Under the pieces are notes generated by a model. The model worked only from the letters and a program-made list of their open reading frames with translations, was not told where the DNA came from and searched no databases. Below are positions 28,207 to 35,997 of a DNA stretch of 64,000 nucleotides, in pieces. Location: the NCBI RefSeq assembly GCF_008275125.1, contig NZ_CP043473.1, positions 2,790,001-2,854,000 on the forward strand. The letters run 5' to 3'. This DNA is from Chromobacterium paludis (GTDB lineage Bacteria; Pseudomonadota; Gammaproteobacteria; Burkholderiales; Chromobacteriaceae). Both the position numbers and the translations under genes were made by a program. Every line of letters starts with the position of its first letter. Within the stretch, counting starts at the first letter, position 1.

Positions 28207-29460
28207 ATGAAGTTGAAATCATTCTCTACCGCCTGGCCGCTCTGGCTGGCCCTGCTCGCGCTGGCAGGTTGCGGCACCACGCCGCCGCGCGCGCCCATCG
28301 AAACCACCGCCCCTTCCGCCGCCTCCAGCGACAATCCCGCCGCCCTGCCCGACTGGCAACGGCAATCGCTGGCCGACAGCCTGCAAGGGCTGCGTCAAAG
28401 CTGCCGCGCGCTGCAAAAAAAATCGGCTTGGAACGGCGTCTGCCGTGAGGCGGCCGTCTTGCCCGAAGGCGATGCCGACGCCGTGCGCCGCTTTTTCGAA
28501 AACCGCTTCACCGCCTGGAAGCTGCAAGACGCCAACCGCGACAGCGGCCTGATCACCGGCTATTACGAGCCGCTGCTCAACGGCAGCCGCACGCGCTCCG
28601 AGCGCACGCCATGGCCGGTCTACGGCGTGCCGCGCGACATGGTCAGCGTGGACGTGCCAATGAGCCAGCGCGGTCGCGGCACGCTGCGCGCCAGGCAGGC
28701 CGGCCCCAACCGCCTGGTGCTGGCCGCCAACGGCGATATCGAGATCCATCCGGCCGACTTCGCCGCCGACCCGCGCGGCACCCGTCTGAAGGGTCGTCTG
28801 TCCGGCTCGCGGCTGCTGCCCTACTTCACGCGCGGCCAGATCAATCAAGGCAGCATAGCCGGCAGCGCGCCGGTGCTGGCCTGGGTGGAAGACCCGGTGG
28901 AGTTGTTCTTCCTGCAAGTGCAAGGCTCCGGCCGCATCCAGCTGGACGACGGCAGCTTCCTACACGTCGGCTTCGCCGACCAGAACGGCTACCCCTACCA
29001 ATCGATAGGCAAATGGCTGGTGGACAAGGGCGAAATGACCCTGGGGCAAGCCTCCATGCAAGGCATCAAGGACTGGCTGGCGCGCCATCCGCAGCGCCGC
29101 GACGAACTGTTCGCGGTCAATCCCAGCTACATCTTCTTCAAGACGCTGCCCGGCGACGACGGCGGGCCGATAGGCGCGCTGGGCGTGCCGCTGACCGGCG
29201 GCTACAGCATTGCCGTGGACCCGCGCTACATCCCGCTGGGCGCGCCCATCTATCTGTCCACCACCTGGCCGCACTCCAGCGAGCCGCTGGTGCGGCTGGT
29301 CAACGCCCAGGACACCGGCAGCGCCATCAAGGGCGCGCTGCGCGCCGACCTGTTCTGGGGCTACGGCACCGAGGCCGGCATGTACGCCGGCCGCATGAAG
29401 CAGCAGGGCTGCATGTGGCTGTTGCTGCCCAAAGGCCTGACGCCGGCGGCGGCACTATGA
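28207..29460 (+). CDS. mltA: Membrane-bound lytic murein transglycosylase A
   Basis: 417 aa. Lipoprotein signal with lipobox LAGC (Cys about 22). MltA core: GLITGYYEPLLNGSR, QVQGSGRIQLDDG, PSYIFFKTLPGDDGGPIGALGVPLT, and the C-terminal 3D domain with the catalytic Asp in AQDTGSAIKG. It cleaves the glycan strands of peptidoglycan to anhydromuropeptides from the outer membrane. The start at 28207 follows GGAAG. A terminator closes the gene. Confidence 0.94.
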   Translation: MKLKSFSTAWPLWLALLALAGCGTTPPRAPIETTAPSAASSDNPAALPDWQRQSLADSLQGLRQSCRALQKKSAWNGVCREAAVLPEGDADAVRRFFENRFTAWKLQDANRDSGLITGYYEPLLNGSRTRSERTPWPVYGVPRDMVSVDVPMSQRGRGTLRARQAGPNRLVLAANGDIEIHPADFAADPRGTRLKGRLSGSRLLPYFTRGQINQGSIAGSAPVLAWVEDPVELFFLQVQGSGRIQLDDGSFLHVGFADQNGYPYQSIGKWLVDKGEMTLGQASMQGIKDWLARHPQRRDELFAVNPSYIFFKTLPGDDGGPIGALGVPLTGGYSIAVDPRYIPLGAPIYLSTTWPHSSEPLVRLVNAQDTGSAIKGALRADLFWGYGTEAGMYAGRMKQQGCMWLLLPKGLTPAAAL

Positions 29461-29462
29461 GC

Positions 29463-29484
29463 AACGGGGCCTCGGCCCCGTTTT
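29463..29484 (+). terminator. Terminator after mltA
   Basis: AACGGGGCC, TC, GGCCCCGTT followed by TTGTTT. It also faces the convergent DUF3667 gene. Confidence 0.88.
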
Positions 29485-29486
29485 GT

Positions 29487-30392
29487 TTACAGCGATACCG
29501 CCAGCAGCAACGCCATGCCCAGGCAAACCAAAACGGTGTAAGTCAACAACAGCCCCAGCGTCTTGAAGGCAATCGCCAGTTTTCCACCGCCATAGACCCG
29601 CCGCTGCGCCAGCCATAAATAGACCGGCGTGCCGGCAAAAAACAGCCAGCCGGATACCACCGGCAGGACAAAACCCAGGCACAGCACCAAAAACAGCCAG
29701 CTGTGGAAATGCAGCGTGAACACTAGGTGCGCGCCGTAGACACGGTGCCGGCCAAAGTAAGCCAGCCACAGCAACAAGGCGAACATCGGCATCAGGCCGA
29801 ACAGCGCATAGGGCGCGTGGCCGCGCAGCGAATGCAACAGCTCCGCATTGGCCTCTGCCGGATGCACGCGGAAGGCATTCAGCTTGCGGTCCAGGTAGTG
29901 GCCCCATTGCCCCAGCCACTCATCCACCTGCGCGATGCCAGTCCGGCCCACGCTCACCTCGCTGCCATCGCCTGCCGCCAACAGCGGAGACGCCTTCTCC
30001 TTGCTCGGCAAGCCATCGCGCATGGCAGGCTGCGCCGCGGCAGGCGCGGGCGGCGCATCGAAGCGCACCACGGGCCCACTCAGCAGGCCAAGCTGCACAA
30101 AGAAAATGAAACTGATGCTCAGATAAAGCTGAAACGGTTTGACGTAACGCTGGCGCCGCCCCCGCAGATACTCACCGGTCAAATGTCCCGGCCGCGCGAC
30201 CAACAGCCACAGGCTGCGCGTCAACGCGCCCTCCAGGCTGACATAGTGGTGCAGATACTCGTGGATGAACTCCCACAGCGTGGGAATCTCGATATGCGTT
30301 TTCTGACCGCACTCCGCGCAGAAATGCCCCTGGGCGGCATGGCCGCAATTGGCGCAAGACTGGGGTGGGATCGAAGGGTGGGCTTGACTCAT
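29487..30392 (-). CDS. DUF3667 family membrane protein
   Basis: 301 aa. The N-terminus has a rubredoxin-like zinc knuckle CxxC...CxxCGQ (CANCGHAAQGHFCAECGQ), then an amphipathic helix with TLWEFIHEYLHHYVSLEGALTRSLWLLVARPG, typical of DUF3667. One transmembrane segment at about 95-115 and four near the C-terminus flank a cytoplasmic or periplasmic loop. Function unknown. The gene stands alone. Confidence 0.82.
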   Translation of the reverse strand: MSQAHPSIPPQSCANCGHAAQGHFCAECGQKTHIEIPTLWEFIHEYLHHYVSLEGALTRSLWLLVARPGHLTGEYLRGRRQRYVKPFQLYLSISFIFFVQLGLLSGPVVRFDAPPAPAAAQPAMRDGLPSKEKASPLLAAGDGSEVSVGRTGIAQVDEWLGQWGHYLDRKLNAFRVHPAEANAELLHSLRGHAPYALFGLMPMFALLLWLAYFGRHRVYGAHLVFTLHFHSWLFLVLCLGFVLPVVSGWLFFAGTPVYLWLAQRRVYGGGKLAIAFKTLGLLLTYTVLVCLGMALLLAVSL

Positions 30393-30613
30393 TGCTTGGC
30401 GCCAGCAAGTAAAGTGTCGATCTTAGCCAGCTGCACCAGCCATGCCAAGAACATTTTTTACTCAAACCATCGCACTCCAGCGAGCGGCTGTTGAGCTTGC
30501 CGAACGGTCGCGGCGGGACGCATTCCGCGAAGAACCAGGGCCTTGCGCGCGCCGCAATGCATGCTCCGCCTGCCCGGAACCAGGAAGCGTCGGCGCGAAA
30601 GGCGCCCGGCACA

Positions 30614-31378
30614 TCAGCCACCGCCGCACGCGGCCGCCACCGCCTGCAAGGGCCGTCCCGACTCATCCTCCAGCCAGGCCGCCACGCCGCTGGCCGCGGC
30701 CCGCTGGCCCGGCGCAAAAACCAGTAGCCGCCGCAGCTGCGTTTTCCCGTCCGTCAGCGCCAGCGGCCCCGCCAGCGCTCGCACCACCGCGTCGTGCCGC
30801 AGTCGTCTTCCGGCATTTTCCCCCGCCAGCACGCGGCTCTGCAGGCCATTTTCGTACAAGGCCAGCATCAGCCGCGCCGCAGGCGGCGCGGCCGAGCGCA
30901 AAGCCACCGTCGCCTCCACGCCATCGCCGGACGGCGCCAGACTGAGCCAGAGTGACGGCGCCGCGGCGTCCATTGGCAGGACCTTGCGCAGGTCTGCATA
31001 GCCGGAGAGCGCCACGTCCCTCCCGTTCAGGCGTAGCTGCGGCGTATACACCACCGCCCGCCCGTCCCGCGCCGCCGCATCGCGCTGGCGGCGAGAATAA
31101 TCCGCGTTGGCGAAACGATCGCGCCAGCCCAGCGCATCCCAGTAATCGACATGGAAAGCCAGCGGCACGACCTGCCGCAGCCCCAGCCCCGCCGAGGCCA
31201 AGCCAGCCAGCCACTCATCGGCCGGAGGACAACTGCTGCAGCCTTCCGATGTATACAGCTCCAGCAACGACACCCGCCCCCGCGACTCGGCTTGCGCAAG
31301 ACAGCTTGGCGCCGCGCAAGCCTGAGTCAGCGCGCCCAGCAGCAGCAAGCCGGCGCCCGCTTTAAGAAATCGCCTCAT
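30614..31378 (-). CDS. DUF1223 thioredoxin-like exported protein
   Basis: 254 aa. Signal peptide to about residue 23, then a thioredoxin-like domain with a Cys pair in LLELYTSEGCSSCPPADEWL (CxxC, about 45-48) and HVDYWDALGWRDRFAN, which together define DUF1223. The start at 31378 follows GGAGG. It is the last chromosomal gene before the tRNA-associated elements. The 220 bases to the next gene (30393-30613) hold nothing I can name. Confidence 0.85.
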   Translation of the reverse strand: MRRFLKAGAGLLLLGALTQACAAPSCLAQAESRGRVSLLELYTSEGCSSCPPADEWLAGLASAGLGLRQVVPLAFHVDYWDALGWRDRFANADYSRRQRDAAARDGRAVVYTPQLRLNGRDVALSGYADLRKVLPMDAAAPSLWLSLAPSGDGVEATVALRSAAPPAARLMLALYENGLQSRVLAGENAGRRLRHDAVVRALAGPLALTDGKTQLRRLLVFAPGQRAAASGVAAWLEDESGRPLQAVAAACGGG

Positions 31379-31453
31379 CTGAACGCCCTCCACGATGCGG
31401 TCTTCCCGAATGAGTCGAAACAAGAGGAGATTGCTGACAGACAAAAATGACAA

Positions 31454-31479
31454 AGCCGCCATGCTTGCGCAAGGCGGCT
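31454..31479 (-). terminator. Terminator of the disrupted tRNA gene
   Basis: AGCCGCC and GGCGGCT arms around a loop containing TTGCGCAA; on the minus strand T-rich sequence follows (TTTGTCATTTTT). It lies just 3' of the CCA end of the tRNA fragment, where a tRNA terminator belongs. Confidence 0.75.
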
Positions 31480-31486
31480 GAGAAAA

Positions 31487-31536
31487 TCTGGTGGCCCCCC
31501 GGGGAGTCGAACCCCGCACCAACGGATTATGAGTCC
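31487..31536 (-). other. att site: 3' half of a CAU-anticodon tRNA gene (left prophage end)
   Basis: Read on the minus strand: from the anticodon loop (CTCATAA) through the variable loop, the T arm (CGGGG-TTCGACT-CCCCG) and the acceptor end with encoded CCA. The 5' half of the tRNA is missing; unrelated sequence follows at 31537. The same 50 bases recur at 43581-43630 with a single mismatch. The tRNA could be Ile2 or elongator Met; the fragment alone does not decide. Confidence 0.85.
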
Positions 31537-31582
31537 ATACCAACGGGCAACTTTGCCTAACAATGCATAACTTTACAATGAC

Positions 31583-31780
31583 TTAATCGCTATCATCTAA
31601 CTTTACAGCTTCATCAGCTGACAATAGCGTTGATCCTTCGTTGAACTTCTTGTCCCACTCCTCGCTTCCCCACTCCATTCCAACAGGTGCGGCATCAAGC
31701 CATTCTCGCTCTTCCTGAGTAAGCGGCGGGAAGTACACATCTACTCGTTTTCTATTGGGCACTATCAGCTCCCCAAGCAT
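31583..31780 (-). CDS. Small acidic protein of unknown function at prophage left end
   Basis: 65 aa from the ATG at 31780; a GTG at 31810 would add ten residues. No clear ribosome site for either. The sequence (PPLTQEEREWLDAAPVGMEWGSEEWDKKF...) is acidic with many Trp and Glu and no membrane segment. No family recognised. It lies between the left att site and a cluster of hairpins, on the same strand as the phage structural genes. Confidence 0.45.
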   Translation of the reverse strand: MLGELIVPNRKRVDVYFPPLTQEEREWLDAAPVGMEWGSEEWDKKFNEGSTLLSADEAVKLDDSD

Positions 31781-31787
31781 AAAACCG

Positions 31788-31926
31788 TGGGGCCTTGCCC
31801 CACACCCCACAAACGACCGCGTTTGATCCTCAGGGGCTGGGGTGAACCACCCCAGCCCCTGATTCAGGGTATCCTGCCTACGCTTGTCAAGGGCAAGACA
31901 AGTGGCCTACGGCCACCCTTGACAAG
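31788..31926. other. Cluster of three strong hairpins in prophage intergenic region
   Basis: (1) TGGGGC-CTT-GCCCCA, 31788-31802. (2) A perfect 15-bp stem with a 3-base loop, 31830-31844 with 31848-31862 (TCAGGGGCTGGGGTG). (3) CTTGTCAAGGG at 31883-31893 pairing with 31916-31926, with an inner GTGGCC/GGCCAC stem. Filamentous phages have such multi-hairpin intergenic regions as replication origins and packaging signals. Hairpin 2 could alternatively be a terminator. Confidence 0.6.
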
Positions 31927-32258
31927 GCGCATACGAATTCACAACAAACAGTTAAAAAAATACTTAGAAATACTTAGCTTTTATAGCCGTTATGTATGTA
32001 GTCATCTGAATTGATTGCACCTAATTTTAAATCGATCACAAAACCAACAAAGCGCAGGATACTTGTACTAGGTAAATCAAATTTTCCCTACGTATAAAAA
32101 CGGATAACGCACCCTTGCAATTTATCATAGCATGTGTTAATGATAACAGCATTGCCAGATGGCATGCCCAAACCGATACCTAATTTTAATAGCAACTTAC
32201 TGAATCTATTCATATTAAAAACCCGATTATTAAATCATAAAATTACCCTTGGAAAAAA

Positions 32259-33203
32259 ATGCATTACTTAGCCTTCTACAATATCAGAATCAAAGAAATT
32301 CAAACTGGAAAATATCTTAACCTTGACTCCTACTCCCCTGGAAAGGATGTCATAAAAGACTTGCATCAGTATGCCAAATCAAAATTAAACTCACCACAAA
32401 ACCACATGAAGAAGTCCACTGCTGGATTTCTATCTTACAATGTCACAGAATACAAAAGCTCGAAATTAGCATTAAAAGAAAGATATACCTATGGCATCCT
32501 TGAGACAGGAGAGAGTGGAAAAGCCTCAAGACTATTGGATACAACAAAAGTTGGAACGGCATCTGACCCGGTAGCCTATAATAAAAAAGTCGCTGATGCA
32601 ATGATGCAGCCGTTTACTTTTCTGCTATACGCACCTGCCAATTTAAACAGAGGGGTACTATGTTTACAAAAAAATGGTACTGCCGGAATAAAGGGATATT
32701 TCTTAGACACTTACATTAATCATTTCAAGCAATCTAACCCAGGCCTTGACATGGAACTATCAAGAATATCTCCTGCCAAAGCTATGGAGCACATCTTAAA
32801 AAGTGGCTTAGTAAAGAATTTTAGATTTATCAGAAAAGATGTTCCATCAGACATCACTGATCGACTAAAAAAATATGACGCTGACGCAGAGCCAGAAGAA
32901 ATGGAGTTGATAATAAAAGCAAAAAGATTTGGCTCACTCTTAGGAAGTGGCGTGTTATCACGCCTGCTAAAACATAACGCTCCTGACTTTAAATCGATTG
33001 TCGAATTTCCCGATGTTGAATTTGACACAATCAAAGTTGATGTTCAGATTGGAAGCAAAACAAGAAAGATTGACCTTGGAAAGCTCGGCTCAATAATAAC
33101 GAATGTAGACATATCCGATGAAGTTAAGTATGACAGCACAGGCTACCCCATATCTGACACCGTTAGGGATATTGCTATAGACATAGCAACTTCAATGGTA
33201 TAA
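32259..33203 (+). CDS. Unknown soluble protein, first gene of an AT-rich prophage cargo pair
   Basis: 314 aa, no signal peptide or membrane segment. The base composition is far more A+T-rich than the rest of the prophage, and it is on the opposite strand to the phage genes. GGA lies 8 bases before the ATG. The middle (about 125-160) reads QPFTFLLYAPANLNRGVLCLQ then KGYFLDTYINHF, and about 195-205 NFRFIRKDVPSDITDRL. This pattern I associate with uncharacterised proteins from defence-gene neighbourhoods, but I cannot name the family. It ends 2 bases before a membrane-protein gene, so the two surely form one unit. Size and pairing recall Kiwa (KwaB about 315 aa with a four-helix KwaA), in reversed order; homology is not shown. 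Confidence 0.75.
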   Translation: MHYLAFYNIRIKEIQTGKYLNLDSYSPGKDVIKDLHQYAKSKLNSPQNHMKKSTAGFLSYNVTEYKSSKLALKERYTYGILETGESGKASRLLDTTKVGTASDPVAYNKKVADAMMQPFTFLLYAPANLNRGVLCLQKNGTAGIKGYFLDTYINHFKQSNPGLDMELSRISPAKAMEHILKSGLVKNFRFIRKDVPSDITDRLKKYDADAEPEEMELIIKAKRFGSLLGSGVLSRLLKHNAPDFKSIVEFPDVEFDTIKVDVQIGSKTRKIDLGKLGSIITNVDISDEVKYDSTGYPISDTVRDIAIDIATSMV

Positions 33204-33205
33204 CC

Positions 33206-33787
33206 ATGCTAAGTAAAATCAACATAAAATCAATCATCATTTCTCATGTGAAAACACTAAGAAACAGTACATCGCCTGATGTATGCTGGTCTGATTTTAT
33301 TGTCTTCTACATTATTCCATTTGTTTTTGCACTTGGGCTTTCAATAAAATTTGACATAACAGAATCATTTGTCAACGGAGTTGTCACTGCAGCCTCAATA
33401 TTCGCCGGTCTATTACTTAACTTACTAGTACTGGTATATACCGTCTTATCAAGACAACGCCCAACCCCTCCAGATCAGAACAGTAAAAACAGACGAGAAA
33501 TTTTTGAAAAAATACTAACAGAAACCTTTTCAAACATTAGTTATAGCATTCTAATATCTGTTGTATTGGTGGCAACCTGCCTTCTGTTTTATATAAAGGG
33601 TGGATACTTTCCAACAGGAAACAGACTGCTTATACTATTCCTAATATTTCAATTAATCATAACTTTGCTTATGATTTTGAAAAGAATTCACAGTCTTTTT
33701 GAGAATGAGCTTACCGAAGAGCGTGATAAAAATAAAACCACCTCACAAAGCGAAGAAGAGGACTCACCCCGCAATCCTCTAAACTAG
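33206..33787 (+). CDS. Four-helix membrane protein, second gene of the cargo pair
   Basis: 193 aa. Four hydrophobic segments: about 30-45 (FIVFYIIPFVFALGLSI), 53-80 (VVTAASIFAGLLLNLLVLVYTVL), 113-132 (ISYSILISVVLVATCLLFYI) and 142-162 (LLILFLIFQLIITLLMIL). A cytoplasmic loop of about 30 residues lies between helices 2 and 3, and the tail is highly charged (EERDKNKTTSQSEEEDS). It starts 2 bases after the soluble gene, so translation is coupled. A small membrane effector paired with a soluble sensor is a common layout of abortive-infection systems; that role is inference. Family unrecognised. Confidence 0.75.
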   Translation: MLSKINIKSIIISHVKTLRNSTSPDVCWSDFIVFYIIPFVFALGLSIKFDITESFVNGVVTAASIFAGLLLNLLVLVYTVLSRQRPTPPDQNSKNRREIFEKILTETFSNISYSILISVVLVATCLLFYIKGGYFPTGNRLLILFLIFQLIITLLMILKRIHSLFENELTEERDKNKTTSQSEEEDSPRNPLN

Positions 33788-33804
33788 CCATCTCAAAATA
33801 AAGA

Positions 33805-33826
33805 GAGGGAGTTTCAAAGCTCCCTC
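33805..33826. terminator. Hairpin between cargo pair and phage small genes
   Basis: GAGGGAG, 8-base loop, CTCCCTC. On the minus strand TCTTTATTTT follows, so it probably ends the phage structural operon; it may also end the cargo transcript. Confidence 0.6.
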
Positions 33827-33860
33827 CCGACTGAAACGAGACAAATATAAGTCATTTGAC

Positions 33861-33974
33861 TTAGCGCTTTGCTTTGACCTTCTTCTTCATGTGCCGATAA
33901 ATACCTGCGTATATGCAGAGCAAGCCAAATAAAACAACGACCACAAGCAATGCAAAAAATGACTCCTCAGTCAT
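33861..33974 (-). CDS. Tiny single-span membrane protein (phage)
   Basis: 37 aa. MTEESFFAL, then a hydrophobic helix (LVVVVLFGLLCIYAGIY), then a basic tail (RHMKKKVKAKR). This is an N-out or N-in single-pass layout like the minor coat proteins and small regulators of filamentous phages. It is the most distal phage gene before the terminator. No ribosome site stands out in the upstream GGGAGG-containing sequence beyond GTGGGAGGG about 5 bases before the ATG, which is good. Confidence 0.55.
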   Translation of the reverse strand: MTEESFFALLVVVVLFGLLCIYAGIYRHMKKKVKAKR

Positions 33975-34064
33975 AGGCCCTCCCACCTACTAACACACTC
34001 CTCGCATTCGGAAACCGAAAAGAGCTTGCAAAGGCAAGGATTAATTACAGCGTACCCATAAAAA

Positions 34065-34205
34065 CTAATCATTGTCTTTTCTTAAATCTCGCCCACTAGA
34101 AGGTTGTCTTGGTTTGGAAGGCACGCGATGGCTGCCTGCATACAGAACAAACAGTGCGAACATTGTCCCGAAGACAACGAGTCCTATCAACGCAGATGGT
34201 GCCAT
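34065..34205 (-). CDS. Small single-span membrane protein (phage)
   Basis: 46 aa. A hydrophobic helix (LIGLVVFGTMFALFVLYAG) close to the N-terminus and a basic, Ser/Pro-rich tail (SKPRQPSSGRDLRKDND). Its ATG directly follows the stop of the upstream 82-aa gene, with GGAGG at the end of that gene acting as ribosome site. It is similar in layout, not obviously in sequence, to the 37-aa protein next to it. Confidence 0.55.
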   Translation of the reverse strand: MAPSALIGLVVFGTMFALFVLYAGSHRVPSKPRQPSSGRDLRKDND

Positions 34206-34454
34206 TCAGCCTCCTAATAGCTTGCGCCTGGCATCCGCCAAAGGCAAGTACTCGATCTGGTAACCCTCTTTTTCCCATAAAGGGCGTTTCTCCGCAAGAA
34301 ATGGCGCATTCGCCTTATTGTCACGAACCATCATGAGCCGATGTCCTTCAGGTGTCGTCACGAGGTAAGCATGGGTGGCGTAGGTGTATTCGGTCAAGTT
34401 CAGAGGACCATCCGGTGTCGGCATGATAATCGGGTCTTGCTTGTGGTCTGACAT
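34206..34454 (-). CDS. Hypothetical phage protein, 82 aa
   Basis: 82 aa, soluble. MSDHKQDPIIMPTPDGPLNL opens it, with LPLADARRKLLGG at the end. No family recognised. It is embedded in a run of four very small same-strand genes after the secretin gene, with spacings of zero to one base around it, so it belongs to the phage operon. Confidence 0.55.
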   Translation of the reverse strand: MSDHKQDPIIMPTPDGPLNLTEYTYATHAYLVTTPEGHRLMMVRDNKANAPFLAEKRPLWEKEGYQIEYLPLADARRKLLGG

Positions 34455-34455
34455 G

Positions 34456-34584
34456 TCATGCCTCCAGAATCAAACGACGAATCAGCCAGAGCGCAGTTGC
34501 CAAGGCCAGCCAGAAGTAGCGGGTTTGCCAGAAGATGCTGCGGTGGCGTTCGTCCCATGCCACCAGAATCCAGTTCAAAAGCAT
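34456..34584 (-). CDS. Small Trp-rich membrane protein (phage)
   Basis: 42 aa: MLLNWILVAWDERHRSIFWQ, then a hydrophobic helix (FWLALATALWLI) and RRLILEA. It is preceded by AAAGGAACC and its stop is one base before the next start. Rich in Trp, with one membrane segment. Function unknown; a candidate morphogenesis or host-interaction factor. Confidence 0.5.
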   Translation of the reverse strand: MLLNWILVAWDERHRSIFWQTRYFWLALATALWLIRRLILEA

Positions 34585-34633
34585 GATGGTTCCTTTCTGT
34601 TGTCGATGCTTCACGGCATCGTGCTCGGTCCTG

Positions 34634-34697
34634 CGCTGTTACCGCCGTGGCATGCTGTCCTCGCTCCGCTGCGGGAGCTGCCACGGCGGCAACAGCG
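34634..34697. other. Long compound hairpin downstream of phage secretin gene
   Basis: Two 19-base arms (34634-34652 and 34679-34697) pair with one mismatch (core CCGCCGTGGCA/TGCCACGGCGG). The loop contains an inner GCTCC/GGAGC stem. A smaller GATGC/GCATC hairpin lies just to the left (about 34603-34618). The location in a gene-free gap of the phage operon fits a replication origin, packaging signal or terminator for the secretin transcript. Confidence 0.55.
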
Positions 34698-34704
34698 GAG
34701 GGGA

Positions 34705-35997
34705 TCAAATCGGCGTGGCATCCTCGACTTGCACCAACACCACTATTTCGCTGCTGCTCAATTGCTTCGCGTTGCTCACAGCCCAGGATGTGAAGGGGAA
34801 GAAGCTGCGGTCTTGTGTCTCCTTCTGTGTCTTGAGGCCGCCGATGACGTATACGTCGCCGGGCTTGGCATCAAAAGTCGTGGTCAGGTTGCGCGTCATA
34901 AGCGTGGGCGAGCTATTGACCCCAGTCTTGGTGGGAACGAAGTTGGAGACTTCTTGGTTAAGTTGCAGGCTGACCACTTCACCACGAATCTGCGGCCGGG
35001 CCTCGATCACGATCCCTGACGGCTTGTAATCGACGGATTGGAGCGGGTTGCCCTTGTTGTCGTAGCTGACCTGGCCAAGAACGGGAACGTTCTCCCCGGA
35101 CTGGAAGCGAGTCAGCTGGCCATCTGCAGCCAACACATCCGGGCGCGTGACGACATTGAACCGGCTATCCGTGGCAAACAGCTCGGCCAGAACATCCAGC
35201 GATGTGGACTGCAAGCGGAATACCGAAGAACCGGCAACGGCCGCACCTGCCGCACCGATGTGTAGCGACAGCTTTTGCGAGGCACTGCGAATGACTGCCC
35301 CCAGGTTGAAACCTTCGTTGCTGCTGCCGCTGACCTCGTAGACGACCGCCCGGACACGCACTTGCTTGGCTGGCGTATCCAGGCTGGCCAGATAGCCTTT
35401 CAGCTTGGCTACTTCCTCTTCGGTACCGTTGAAGACCAGCGTATCGGTCGGCCGGCTTTGCAGGCTCAGCGGGGAGTCACCCCTGTCGTTGCTGGCCTTG
35501 GGGGCTCCGTCGCTACGCGGTGCCGGGCGGTTTTGCACGAAGTGGCCAGTAGCGAACAAACCGCCGATCAGGTCGCTCAGGTAGTTGGCATCGCGGAAGC
35601 GCGGGTGATAGATGAACACTTGGTCGGCAATGGGCTTTTCGCCGTCTTCGCGCAATCGGATGAAATCCACCCCGCCACGGCGTTGAACGAGGAATCCAGC
35701 ACTGCGCATGGCCTCCATGAACATGCTTTTCACCTGTGCCGGCGGGATGCGCTCTAGCGACATGGTGAATACGGCGTCGGACTTGGCGGCTGTCGGGTCA
35801 ATGACGAATGGCGACTTCTGAATTTGGGTGTAATAGGCCATTACAAAGTCGCTGACCGGGATACGGTCGAAGGTCATCGAAATGCCGGGAATCGATTTGC
35901 CAAATGCTGCGGTGGGCGGTAGCGGCGTGGCCTGGCAATGGCCTGTCGCCATCAGACCCAGCAAGGACAGAGCAGCGAGCGGGCGCGAAACATTCAT
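34705..35997 (-). CDS. Filamentous phage pIV-like secretin
   Basis: 430 aa. Signal peptide to about residue 24; N-terminal N0-type domain (ISMTFDRIPVSDFVMAYYTQIQKSPFVIDP); N1-type repeat; then the secretin core with VRAVVYEVSGSSNEGFNLGAVI (about 200), RFNVVTRPDVLAADGQ and the C-terminal barrel segment VSLQLNQEVSNFVPT...TTTFDAKPGDVYVIGGL. It forms the outer-membrane channel through which phage leaves the cell. It overlaps the Zot gene by 4 bases. A phage with its own secretin is independent of host type II channels. Confidence 0.88.
   Translation of the reverse strand: MNVSRPLAALSLLGLMATGHCQATPLPPTAAFGKSIPGISMTFDRIPVSDFVMAYYTQIQKSPFVIDPTAAKSDAVFTMSLERIPPAQVKSMFMEAMRSAGFLVQRRGGVDFIRLREDGEKPIADQVFIYHPRFRDANYLSDLIGGLFATGHFVQNRPAPRSDGAPKASNDRGDSPLSLQSRPTDTLVFNGTEEEVAKLKGYLASLDTPAKQVRVRAVVYEVSGSSNEGFNLGAVIRSASQKLSLHIGAAGAAVAGSSVFRLQSTSLDVLAELFATDSRFNVVTRPDVLAADGQLTRFQSGENVPVLGQVSYDNKGNPLQSVDYKPSGIVIEARPQIRGEVVSLQLNQEVSNFVPTKTGVNSSPTLMTRNLTTTFDAKPGDVYVIGGLKTQKETQDRSFFPFTSWAVSNAKQLSSSEIVVLVQVEDATPI

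Noticed and set aside
31787..32014. 75-aa plus-strand ORF over the hairpin cluster
   Set aside because: It runs through three hairpins, has no ribosome site and no sensible protein composition.
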